This document shows positions 14,056-21,199 of a DNA stretch of 23,120 bases, in pieces. The position numbers were made by a program, and so were the translations under genes. The stretch spans positions 1-23,120 of the forward strand of contig JAOZSN010000028.1 of assembly GCA_029939635.1 (NCBI GenBank), read 5' to 3'. This DNA comes from Deltaproteobacteria bacterium (GTDB taxonomy: Bacteria; Desulfobacterota; Desulfobulbia; Desulfobulbales; SURF-16). How positions within the stretch are numbered: position 1 is the stretch's first letter; every line of letters begins with the position of its first letter. The notes beneath the pieces are model-generated. The model saw only the letters and a program-made list of their open reading frames with translations. It ran no database searches and was not told the DNA's origin.

Positions 14056-14265
14056 TTAGACAATAACATCTACCCGAGAGGCAGGCCCGTTCTGCTCTAC
14101 CTTGCTGGTAGCACGACTGGCGATATCATTGCCAACCTGCTTGGCAGCATTAATGAGATTGGTACTATTGCGTTGCAAAATCTTCTGACTTTGCTCAGTC
14201 TGAGGGAAAGTGGTGTAATGGGCCTCAGTCTCGGCCCTGATATTGATGCGAAAATCAGTTTTCAT
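14056..14265 (-). CDS. Small hypothetical protein
   Basis: A 69-residue soluble, helical, Gln/Asn/Thr-rich protein (MKTDFRINIRAETEA...). It ends ASRVDVIV after an amphipathic stretch NLINAAKQVGNDIASRATSKV. No domain is recognised. I chose the ATG at 14265; a TTG at 14280 would add five residues. Neither start has a clear ribosome binding site. It lies 70 bases downstream of the ferredoxin-nitroreductase gene in the same direction and may be read from it. Confidence 0.5.
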   Translation of the reverse strand: MKTDFRINIRAETEAHYTTFPQTEQSQKILQRNSTNLINAAKQVGNDIASRATSKVEQNGPASRVDVIV

Positions 14266-14335
14266 AAAACCAGTGGTCAAGGGTCAAAATGAACAGATGG
14301 ACATCAAACATTTTTAAATTTTAACCATTTTCTTT

Positions 14336-15229
14336 TTAATCGGCAAGTTGCAAATAGCGGGGCATGATTGGACGTCGCCCGGCCAGGCCATAATATTTTT
14401 CTGCCGGATAGCCCAAAGCAATGACGCTGTAAATTTTTTCACCAGCGGTCAGGCCAATTTTTTTCTGCAGGGCAACATCGTGGCTAATGGCCTTGACCAC
14501 AAAGCCGATGAGACAACTTCCCAACCCCATGGCGTGGGCAGCAAGAAGGATATTCTGGCTCACCAGCAAGGCATCTTCCCCTGGGCAACTAGCTGTATCT
14601 TTCCCCCCCACCAGAATAGCAGCAGTGGCACCATGGAAGAGTCGATCCTCTCCTCGTTCATCCCAGGCCTGCAATCCAGCCAGGATGGTACGGTAATGGC
14701 CGCGGTAATAACGACCCAAGACATCTGCAGCAAACAGTCGCATCACGATCCGTAAACAGGGATTCTCAGCCTTTTGATTCAGTCGACGAAAAAAATCTGC
14801 CGTCATCTCGCCTAAGGCCATAACCTCCTGACGATTGCCAGCAATGTGGAAGGTCCAGGCCTGGCTATTGGTACCAGACGGAGCTGTAGTACCAATTTTC
14901 ACCAGATCCTCCAATACAGATCGGCTCACTCCTGTTTCCTGAAAATTACGACAAGAACGTCGTGAACGCATGAGCTGTACCAATTCAGCAGGATCACTGG
15001 CAGCAAAGGGTAGCCATGCTGTCTTATCAGCCATGGTCTGGAGACCAAGCAGTGCCTCAGTGCTCGTTACACTTATAGCATCACAGGGGCAGGCGGCCTG
15101 ACAATGACAACAGGCCAAACACGCATCATGTTCAACAAGAGCCCGACCATCGACCAGGGAAATATTGTGCTCAGGGCATACAGGCACGCAAAGCCCACAG
15201 CCAATACACTGCTCATTAATAGTGACCAT
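14336..15229 (-). CDS. Ferredoxin-nitroreductase fusion flavoprotein
   Basis: A 297-residue cytoplasmic protein. The N-terminus holds two 4Fe-4S motifs: Cys8, 11, 14 and 18, then Cys37, 40, 43 and 47. From about residue 85 it is a nitroreductase-fold domain with RSRRSCRNF (FMN-phosphate contact) and TTAPSGTNSQAW, continuing to the GLGSCLIGF strand near residue 250. Such fusions are common in anaerobes; ferredoxin clusters feed electrons to the FMN site for reducing small aromatic, quinone or nitro substrates. The actual substrate is unknown. The frame continues upstream to 15274, but the ATG at 15229 gives MVTINEQCIGCGLC, the usual start for the ferredoxin domain, with a GGTGAG sequence upstream. 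Confidence 0.87.
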   Translation of the reverse strand: MVTINEQCIGCGLCVPVCPEHNISLVDGRALVEHDACLACCHCQAACPCDAISVTSTEALLGLQTMADKTAWLPFAASDPAELVQLMRSRRSCRNFQETGVSRSVLEDLVKIGTTAPSGTNSQAWTFHIAGNRQEVMALGEMTADFFRRLNQKAENPCLRIVMRLFAADVLGRYYRGHYRTILAGLQAWDERGEDRLFHGATAAILVGGKDTASCPGEDALLVSQNILLAAHAMGLGSCLIGFVVKAISHDVALQKKIGLTAGEKIYSVIALGYPAEKYYGLAGRRPIMPRYLQLAD

Positions 15230-15348
15230 TCGCAAGAGCTCACCAGAAGTTATAAAATGTTGAAAGACATACACCTGTATAAATTCACCAGCACCTCATC
15301 TTCTCCTGCACACTCATAGCCATCTTCTGATATCTAAATTGTAACAGC

Positions 15349-16242
15349 TCAATTTGCCAACCGAATCCCAAGCAGGGCGACACAAATTCCCACCACCTGT
15401 ATCATCCCCAATTGCTGATTCAGGAAAAGATGCCCCCATATATTTGTCAAAAGAGGCTGTAATAAGAGAAGAGAGGAAGCCACGGTCACGGGCAACCGGG
15501 CCATGGCCGTGACAATAAGCCACCAGCCCAGAACGGAGGAAACAAAACTATGCAGCAGTAAAATAGCCAGAGAACGACTGGACAAGCTAAGAGAAGCCCC
15601 CTCCCCAAATAGTGGGAGAAGAAGAAACAAGCTCGTCACCACAGCCACCCAGAAAAGGATTAAAGTGGGTCTAAGCTGATACTCGCCGAGAAATTTGAGC
15701 AGCAGTAGAAAAAAGGAGTAGGTCAGAGCAGTAAAAATACCCGCGACCAGCCCGGCAACGACCTGATCACCAACACCATCGCTGAGAGTAAGAAGCCCTA
15801 TGCCAAGCAGGGCCAATACGGTACCAGGCCAGTACAGACGCGGCAAGCGCTGGTGCAAAACAAAGAGAGCGAGCAGGGCGACAAAAACAACCTGTAAATT
15901 ACCGACAAGGGTCGCAGGCCCAGCCCCTAGCCAGATAATAGCCCGATGCCAGGCCCATAGATCACTGGCGAAAAAGAGACCTAAAAAGACAAACAAACCA
16001 GCCACCCCCAGCCTCTGCACACACCAGGAAAGGCACTGAGGACGCAAGGCAAGACAAGACTCCTGCTGACCAAAAACATGATGCACTCGTACCCTACAAC
16101 GTAACAGCAGCAACCAGATAAGGGCAGCAAAGAAGTTACGGTAAAAGGCTGAAACAGTTGGCTCCACCCCAGAGAGAGTCACCAGGATGGCAGAGGTGGA
16201 GATGCAACAGACACCAAGAATGAGGAGGAGATACCATTTCAT
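15349..16242 (-). CDS. EamA-type (DMT) permease
   Basis: A 297-residue inner-membrane protein with ten hydrophobic helices and the two EamA repeats of the drug/metabolite transporter superfamily. The second repeat contains HSFVSSVLGWWLIVTAMARL followed by ASSLLLLQPLLTNIWGHLFLNQQLG, typical of family members. Substrate cannot be told; relatives export amino acids, nucleosides or other metabolites. I chose the ATG at 16242 (MKWYLLLIL), which starts at the first helix and avoids overlapping the upstream gene; an ATG-like start at 16305 would overlap it by 41 bases. It follows the HisA gene by 22 bases and is probably co-transcribed with it. Confidence 0.85.
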   Translation of the reverse strand: MKWYLLLILGVCCISTSAILVTLSGVEPTVSAFYRNFFAALIWLLLLRCRVRVHHVFGQQESCLALRPQCLSWCVQRLGVAGLFVFLGLFFASDLWAWHRAIIWLGAGPATLVGNLQVVFVALLALFVLHQRLPRLYWPGTVLALLGIGLLTLSDGVGDQVVAGLVAGIFTALTYSFFLLLLKFLGEYQLRPTLILFWVAVVTSLFLLLPLFGEGASLSLSSRSLAILLLHSFVSSVLGWWLIVTAMARLPVTVASSLLLLQPLLTNIWGHLFLNQQLGMIQVVGICVALLGIRLAN

Positions 16243-16264
16243 GATGCAGGGGTCAGAGGCAAGA

Positions 16265-17035
16265 CTACTCTCCTTGCTGACGCTGGAATTCCACCGCCTC
16301 AGCATAGGTCATGGTGTTGCCACCAAAGATATCCAAGGCACTGCCCACCGTAGCATCAAGACGGCCCTGCCCCAACTCTAAAATAGCTTGCATGTCAGCC
16401 AGGTTCTTCACCCCGCCGGCATAGGTGGTGGGCAGAGGAGACCAGGCCCCCAGTTTTTCAGTGAGTTCCGTCTCAATACCAGCGCATTTACCCTCCACAT
16501 CCACAGCATGAATAAGAAATTCATCGCAAAACTCGCCGAAATAGGCCAGAGACTGTTTTGTCACCGCCACATCAGTAAAATTCTGCCAGCGATCAGTGAC
16601 GATGAAATAATCATCACCTCTCTTGCGGCAGCTCAAATCAAGGACAAGACGATCTTTACCCACCTCAATCATCAGGTCTGCCAGGTGCTGGTCATTAACC
16701 TGGCCATCCTTAAAGACGTACGAGGTGACAATAACATGGCTGGCACCACGCTCCAGCCATTGAGCCGCATTATCAGCGGTAATGCCACCGCCAATCTGCA
16801 TACCACCTGGGTAGGAAGCCAAGGCCTCGCGGGCTGCCTCCTCGTTACCAGACCCCAGCATAATAATATGCCCGCCCGTAAGTCCATCATGCTGGTACAT
16901 CTCGGCATAATAGGATGATGGCTGCTCTGAGGAAAAATTTGTCTGCAGACTCTCGGCAGAACTGTCAGAAAGGGTTGAGCCGACAATCTGTTTCACCCGA
17001 CCATTATGAAGATCAATACAGGGACGAAATTTCAT
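16265..17035 (-). CDS. hisA: Eukaryotic-type HisA (ProFAR isomerase, HIS6-like)
   Basis: A 256-residue (beta/alpha)8 enzyme for the isomerisation of ProFAR to PRFAR in histidine synthesis. It matches the fungal HIS6 form, not the usual bacterial HisA: CIDLHNGRVKQIVGSTL (6-22, catalytic Asp8), a GGHIIMLG strand, LDLSCRKR...RWQNFTD, EFLIHAVDVEGKCAGI and the C-terminal VGSALDIFGGN all correspond to HIS6 landmarks as I remember them. The start at 17035 gives MKFRPCIDLH; nine more codons upstream are in frame but add nothing family-like. No other his gene is nearby, so the gene is outside a his operon. A CACGAATTACACA repeat and a terminator separate it from fusA. Confidence 0.88.
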   Translation of the reverse strand: MKFRPCIDLHNGRVKQIVGSTLSDSSAESLQTNFSSEQPSSYYAEMYQHDGLTGGHIIMLGSGNEEAAREALASYPGGMQIGGGITADNAAQWLERGASHVIVTSYVFKDGQVNDQHLADLMIEVGKDRLVLDLSCRKRGDDYFIVTDRWQNFTDVAVTKQSLAYFGEFCDEFLIHAVDVEGKCAGIETELTEKLGAWSPLPTTYAGGVKNLADMQAILELGQGRLDATVGSALDIFGGNTMTYAEAVEFQRQQGE

Positions 17036-17052
17036 AAAAAACTCTCTGGCTG

Positions 17053-17104
17053 CGAATTTCACGAATTACACAAATTAATCAGTGACAATCTGTGTAGTTC
17101 GTAG
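17053..17104. repeat. ACGAATTACACA inverted repeat upstream of hisA
   Basis: ACGAATTACACA (17061-17072) pairs with TGTGTAGTTCGT (17091-17102) at 11 of 12 positions around an 18-base loop, with flanking GCGAATTTC on the left. It lies between the terminator of the EF-G gene and the hisA start. It resembles a dispersed intergenic palindrome; a regulatory role for hisA is possible but unsupported. Confidence 0.6.
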
Positions 17105-17105
17105 C

Positions 17106-17148
17106 AAAAAAGCCCAAACCCGGTTCATACCGACGGCTTGGGCTTTTT
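17106..17148 (-). terminator. Intrinsic terminator of the EF-G gene
   Basis: A stem with outer arms AAAAAAGCCCAA / TTGGGCTTTTT and an inner CCGGT/ACCG pairing lies about 70 bases after the stop codon at 17216. On the minus strand a T6 tract follows. A-runs on both sides would allow action in either direction. Confidence 0.88.
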
Positions 17149-17215
17149 GTTTAATAGAGAAAAAACCTTCTTCTCTATTTCTTTACTTTCTCTACTTCTT
17201 TATTTCTGCAGTCCC

Positions 17216-19309
17216 CTATTTCTTCTTTTTCTTGCGCTTCACCACATCAGCCATGACCTCTTCAGCCACAGACTTTGGCACAGCACGGTAAGCAGCAAAT
17301 TCCATGGTGAACTCAGCCTTGCCCTGGGTCAGGGAACGCAGCACAGTGGAATAGCCAAACATCTCAGAGAGAGGTACCTCGGCATCAACCACGGTATAAT
17401 TACCATCATCTTGGGTACCAGCGATGATACCACGACGCTGATTGATACTGCCCATAACAGCACCCTGAAACTCGGTGGGGCCTTCCACAGATACCTTCAT
17501 GATGGGTTCCATTAATACTGGTCCAGCCTTCATATAACCCTGACGGAAAGCACCGACAGAGGCAAGCTGGAAAGCAACATCAGAGGAGTCAACAGCATGA
17601 AAGCTACCGTCGTTGATAACACAACGCACGCCGGTGATGGGTGCCTCAGCCAAAGAACCCTTGGCCATGGACTTGGAAAAACCTTTGTTACAAGAAGAGA
17701 TGAACTCACGGGGGATAACACCACCAACAATCTTGTCAACAAATTCAAACTCTTCCTCGCTATCCGCCTCTAAAGGCTCCATATAACCAGCAACACGACC
17801 AAACTGACCAGAACCACCGGTCTGTTTCTTGTGGACATAGTCAAACTCAGCCCGCTTGGTAATGGTCTCGCGATAGGCAACCTGGGGAGCACCAACCTCA
17901 ACCTCGGCATCATACTCACGCTTCATACGCTCGATATACACCTCAAGATGAAGCTCGCCCATACCCTGGATGATGGTCTCATTGGTCTCGTCATCCACAT
18001 AGGTCTTGAAGGTAGGATCCTCCTTGGTGAAACGATTAAGAGCCTTGGACATATTACTCTGGGCCTTATTATCCACCGGGTCAATAGACAGGGAGATAAC
18101 TGGGGCAGGGATATGCATGGAAGTCATAGAGTAATTAACATCGGCAGAACAAAAGGTGTCACCAGAGGCACAGTCAACACCAAACAGGGCAACGATGTCG
18201 CCAGCGCCGGTATCCTCAATCTCCTCCATCTCATCGGAGTGCATACGCACCAGACGGCCAACCTTTACCTTCTTGCCCGTACGGGTGTTATAGATAAAAT
18301 CACCCTTATTAATAGTGCCCTGATACACCCTGATATAGGTCAACTGACCATAGCGACCATCCTCAAGTTTAAAGGCCAGGGCAATGAGGGGATCCTTGAC
18401 ATCATTGGTGACCACGTACTCTTCCTCATCCTTATCAAGGTCAAGGGCCTTATTCTCCACATCGTAAGGAGAGGGCAGATACATATTGGTACCATCAAGC
18501 AGGGGCTGAACACCCTTATTCTTGTAAGCAGTACCGATAAAGACAGGAACAAACTCCAAATCCAGAGTACCCTGACGAATAGCCTTATTAATCATCTCCT
18601 CTGTGGGCTCACCCTCAAGAACGGCCTCCATCAGCTCATCAGAATGCATGGAAGCAGCATCAAGCATATCCTCACGCCGCTTCTCAGCCTCTTCAAGATA
18701 CTGGGCAGGAATCTCTTCCTCACGCAGAATCTCACCATTATCACCATCAAAGAAGATAGCCCGCATCTTCACCAGATCAATAACACCTTCCATGTCACCT
18801 TCAAGGCCCATGGGAAGCTGCATGTGGATGGCATTAAGGCCAAGCTTTTCACGAATTTGCTCAGTCACCTTATCAGGGTTGGCCCCAGTACGATCACACT
18901 TATTAATGAAGACAACGCGGGGAACAGAGTACCGGGTCATCTGGCGATTAACAGTAATGGACTGGGACTGCACACCACCAACGGAACAAAGAATAAGCAC
19001 AGCGCCATCAAGAACACGTAAGGCCCGCTCTACCTCTACGGTGAAGTCAACGTGACCAGGGGTATCAATAATATTGATATCATAACCCTTCCAGTTAGTG
19101 AAGGTGGCAGCAGACTGGATGGTAATGCCACGCTCTTTCTCCAACTCCATGGAGTCCATGGTTGCACCAACGCCATCCTTGCCACGTACCTCATGGATGG
19201 CATGGATACGATCTGTATAAAACAGAATGCGCTCGGTTAAGGTGGTTTTACCCGAATCGATATGGGCACTGATTCCAATATTTCTGACTTTGTTTAGATC
19301 GCTTAACAT
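17216..19309 (-). CDS. fusA: Translation elongation factor G, mtEFG1/spdEFG1-like
   Basis: A 697-residue GTPase for ribosomal translocation with all five EF-G domains. GTP-binding motifs are AHIDSGKT (15-22), switch I with KERGITI (58-64), DTPGH (82-86) and NKCD (136-139). Several stretches (AHIDSGKTTLTERILFYT, VRGKDGVGATMDSMELEKER, VGGVQSQSITVNRQM) look like mitochondrial mtEFG1 and the spirochaete/planctomycete/delta-proteobacterial spdEFG1 group rather than standard bacterial EF-G, which has AHIDAGKTT and another switch I. The protein ends in a lysine tail (KRKKKKK). The ATG at 19309 has a GAGGA ribosome binding site at the right spacing. It is not in the str operon (no rpsL, rpsG or tuf nearby). 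A second EF-G specialised for recycling would be expected elsewhere in the genome. Confidence 0.93.
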   Translation of the reverse strand: MLSDLNKVRNIGISAHIDSGKTTLTERILFYTDRIHAIHEVRGKDGVGATMDSMELEKERGITIQSAATFTNWKGYDINIIDTPGHVDFTVEVERALRVLDGAVLILCSVGGVQSQSITVNRQMTRYSVPRVVFINKCDRTGANPDKVTEQIREKLGLNAIHMQLPMGLEGDMEGVIDLVKMRAIFFDGDNGEILREEEIPAQYLEEAEKRREDMLDAASMHSDELMEAVLEGEPTEEMINKAIRQGTLDLEFVPVFIGTAYKNKGVQPLLDGTNMYLPSPYDVENKALDLDKDEEEYVVTNDVKDPLIALAFKLEDGRYGQLTYIRVYQGTINKGDFIYNTRTGKKVKVGRLVRMHSDEMEEIEDTGAGDIVALFGVDCASGDTFCSADVNYSMTSMHIPAPVISLSIDPVDNKAQSNMSKALNRFTKEDPTFKTYVDDETNETIIQGMGELHLEVYIERMKREYDAEVEVGAPQVAYRETITKRAEFDYVHKKQTGGSGQFGRVAGYMEPLEADSEEEFEFVDKIVGGVIPREFISSCNKGFSKSMAKGSLAEAPITGVRCVINDGSFHAVDSSDVAFQLASVGAFRQGYMKAGPVLMEPIMKVSVEGPTEFQGAVMGSINQRRGIIAGTQDDGNYTVVDAEVPLSEMFGYSTVLRSLTQGKAEFTMEFAAYRAVPKSVAEEVMADVVKRKKKKK

Positions 19310-19381
19310 GGCTTGTCCTCAACAACGTTGCCGTTTTTCGTTTCAATATGTTGCCTGGAGCATTTGCCCAGGCCCACTAAC

Positions 19382-19408
19382 AAAAACGGCCCCGCAATAG
19401 GGCCGTTT
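19382..19408 (-). terminator. Intrinsic terminator of the SLOG-fold gene
   Basis: AAACGGCCC and GGGCCGTTT form a nine-pair stem with a seven-base loop, followed on the minus strand by a T5 tract. It lies between the stop codon at 19526 and the EF-G start. Confidence 0.88.
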
Positions 19409-19525
19409 ACTATATACCTAGATTATTAAAGCGGGCAACCATACCGTCATCGTACCCGACTGTCAAGGGAAAACAGACGAAATATCACCCCGCAAAAGCA
19501 GGACAAAGCTCAGAACTGTAAGAAG

Positions 19526-20077
19526 TTAAGGAGTCCCAAAGGTCTCAACAAAGAGTTGATTAATAGCCGAACGTCCATCATCGCTCAGATTTCGTGTACC
19601 AGAGACACAGACGGTGTCATGGCTTATTTGTGGTGTATCAGCCTGCCACTGGCCAGCCTGCCAGGTAAACCAACCTTTTTTCTCCTGGTCATAGACATGA
19701 ACCGGGCGATTAAAGAGTTTGGCAAGCTCTACAGCCCAGCCAGTACCACCCTTAACCGTGTTATCAGGCAGGATGAGGCCCACAGCAAAGATCTGATGGC
19801 CAGAGTTGACCATGTGAAAAATGAGCTGCAGCACCTTACGAATTTTTTTCTTTTCATAATAGGTACGATTCATCATCTTGGACGCCAGCTCCATGGAGAT
19901 ATCGCCACGATTCAGCTCCTCGTCACTGAGATTTTTAACATTAACGGCCCGCTCAACCTTATGCCCATCAAAGGAATAGGTGACCTCCTGAATTGACCAT
20001 TTCTCAGCCGCCTCGCCAAAGGCATTTTCAGTACCACGATGACCACCTGAATAGATGATGAGATTTTCTTTTTTCAT
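19526..20077 (-). CDS. SLOG/Rossmann-fold nucleotide-binding-like protein
   Basis: A 183-residue soluble protein. It starts IIYSGGHRGTENAF (7-20), a glycine-rich first loop like that of SLOG-superfamily proteins (LOG/DprA/YpsA-type folds). A later strand-loop VKGGTGWAVELAKLFNRPVHVYD (108-130) carries the family's GGT(G) ligand-binding turn, followed by WFTW near 136. The pattern suggests binding of a nucleotide or ribosyl-type ligand; whether it is an enzyme or sensor is unknown. The segment around 40-90 is charged and helical. The start at 20077 has an AAGG sequence six to ten bases upstream. It has its own terminator and is 93 bases from the potassium-channel gene upstream; a C/G hairpin without T tract (20122-20137) lies between. 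Confidence 0.7.
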   Translation of the reverse strand: MKKENLIIYSGGHRGTENAFGEAAEKWSIQEVTYSFDGHKVERAVNVKNLSDEELNRGDISMELASKMMNRTYYEKKKIRKVLQLIFHMVNSGHQIFAVGLILPDNTVKGGTGWAVELAKLFNRPVHVYDQEKKGWFTWQAGQWQADTPQISHDTVCVSGTRNLSDDGRSAINQLFVETFGTP

Positions 20078-20170
20078 AAAATAAACCTTCTAAAAAGTTA
20101 AAGAAATGCACTCTTCTTTGTACCCCCTCATGGGGGTCGTGCTTACCTGAGGAAAAACTGGAAACTTTCT

Positions 20171-21199
20171 TTACATGTTTGGACGTTCTTTGGCAATGAG
20201 AACCAAATAATCCTGCCTGGTTACCGTATAATCGGCCTCAGGATTAGTCAACAACTCCCCTCCTTGGCCTTTCTGGATACCCAATACTGTAGACTGCTGC
20301 TCCTTCTTCATAGTTAAAAGAACATCGATAAACTGGTGATCGACCAAGGTTTCCGGCACAGGCACAGCATAGAGCTCATTGCCATAATTGGAACTAAGCA
20401 ACTCTGAAACTATACGACTAATGCCATGATCCAAGGTGGCAGTGGCCACCAGGTGGCTGGAAAGTTCACTGCCAACAATGATCTCGTCGGCATGGGCACG
20501 ACGGCAATGCTGCTCATTAGCCTTATCCACCAATTCCACCACAGAATAGACCTCACTGGCCATACTCTCAATGGTAAGGGTAGTGAGTACCACCTTGGCA
20601 TCACGGGAGGTGGCATCTAAAGTATCATCGCCCAAGACTACTATAGTGCGGGCCTGGGGCAGATTAGCCTTGAGCAACGTCTCTTCATTGACCTGGCCCT
20701 TGACAAAAAAGAGCTGGCCATCATCCACTGGTTTTTCTGGCACATCCGCAATGAGGACTATGGCAGAATCACTGGTCTGGCTATCCAGACGCAGCTCAGC
20801 AAGGATAGCCTTGGTACGATGATTCCACTCACAGAGAATAATATGATCCGTCAATTCTGTCCTACACATACCACTGTTCTCCCTCATTTTTTTACTAATC
20901 AAGATGGCGGCCAGGCTGGCACTGAGCATGCCCAGCACCCCGATACCAAAAAACATGATCACCACGGCTATAATCCGCCCCCCGGCCGTGGAGGGTGAGA
21001 TATCGCCATACCCCACCGTGGTCAGAGTGACAATGGACCACCAGATCGCACTAACAAAGGAAAGTTCAGGCTCCAGCCAGGAAACCAGCACAGCACTCAC
21101 CAAAACCATGACCAAAATGACCATAAATAGGCGAAAAAAATTTTCCTGTCTCATAAATTGAATTATTTTTTGTAAAGTCATATTACCCAAAGTTCTCAT
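20171..21199 (-). CDS. RCK-gated potassium channel, MthK/Kch type
   Basis: A 342-residue inner-membrane channel subunit. Two transmembrane helices (about 22-41 and 75-103) flank the pore loop with the filter TVGYGD (61-66). The rest is cytoplasmic: an RCK domain starting HIILCEWNHRTKAI, where the usual GxGxxG is replaced (as in MthK), and a TrkA-C domain at the end. Such RCK rings open the pore in response to calcium or nucleotides. The ATG at 21199 has an AGGA ribosome binding site and overlaps the upstream channel gene by 17 bases, indicating translational coupling. ATG 21181, right after the upstream stop, is an alternative; the frame remains open to 21229. The overlap points to a two-channel operon. 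Confidence 0.88.
   Translation of the reverse strand: MRTLGNMTLQKIIQFMRQENFFRLFMVILVMVLVSAVLVSWLEPELSFVSAIWWSIVTLTTVGYGDISPSTAGGRIIAVVIMFFGIGVLGMLSASLAAILISKKMRENSGMCRTELTDHIILCEWNHRTKAILAELRLDSQTSDSAIVLIADVPEKPVDDGQLFFVKGQVNEETLLKANLPQARTIVVLGDDTLDATSRDAKVVLTTLTIESMASEVYSVVELVDKANEQHCRRAHADEIIVGSELSSHLVATATLDHGISRIVSELLSSNYGNELYAVPVPETLVDHQFIDVLLTMKKEQQSTVLGIQKGQGGELLTNPEADYTVTRQDYLVLIAKERPNM

Noticed and set aside
17831..19021. 396-codon frame antisense to the EF-G gene
   Set aside because: It is a by-product of codon bias in a strongly conserved gene; the sense strand is an unmistakable EF-G.
20122..20137. ACCCCC-TCAT-GGGGGT hairpin taken as a terminator between the channel and SLOG genes
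   Set aside because: No T tract follows on the minus strand, so it cannot be called an intrinsic terminator; it may only be an RNA structure.
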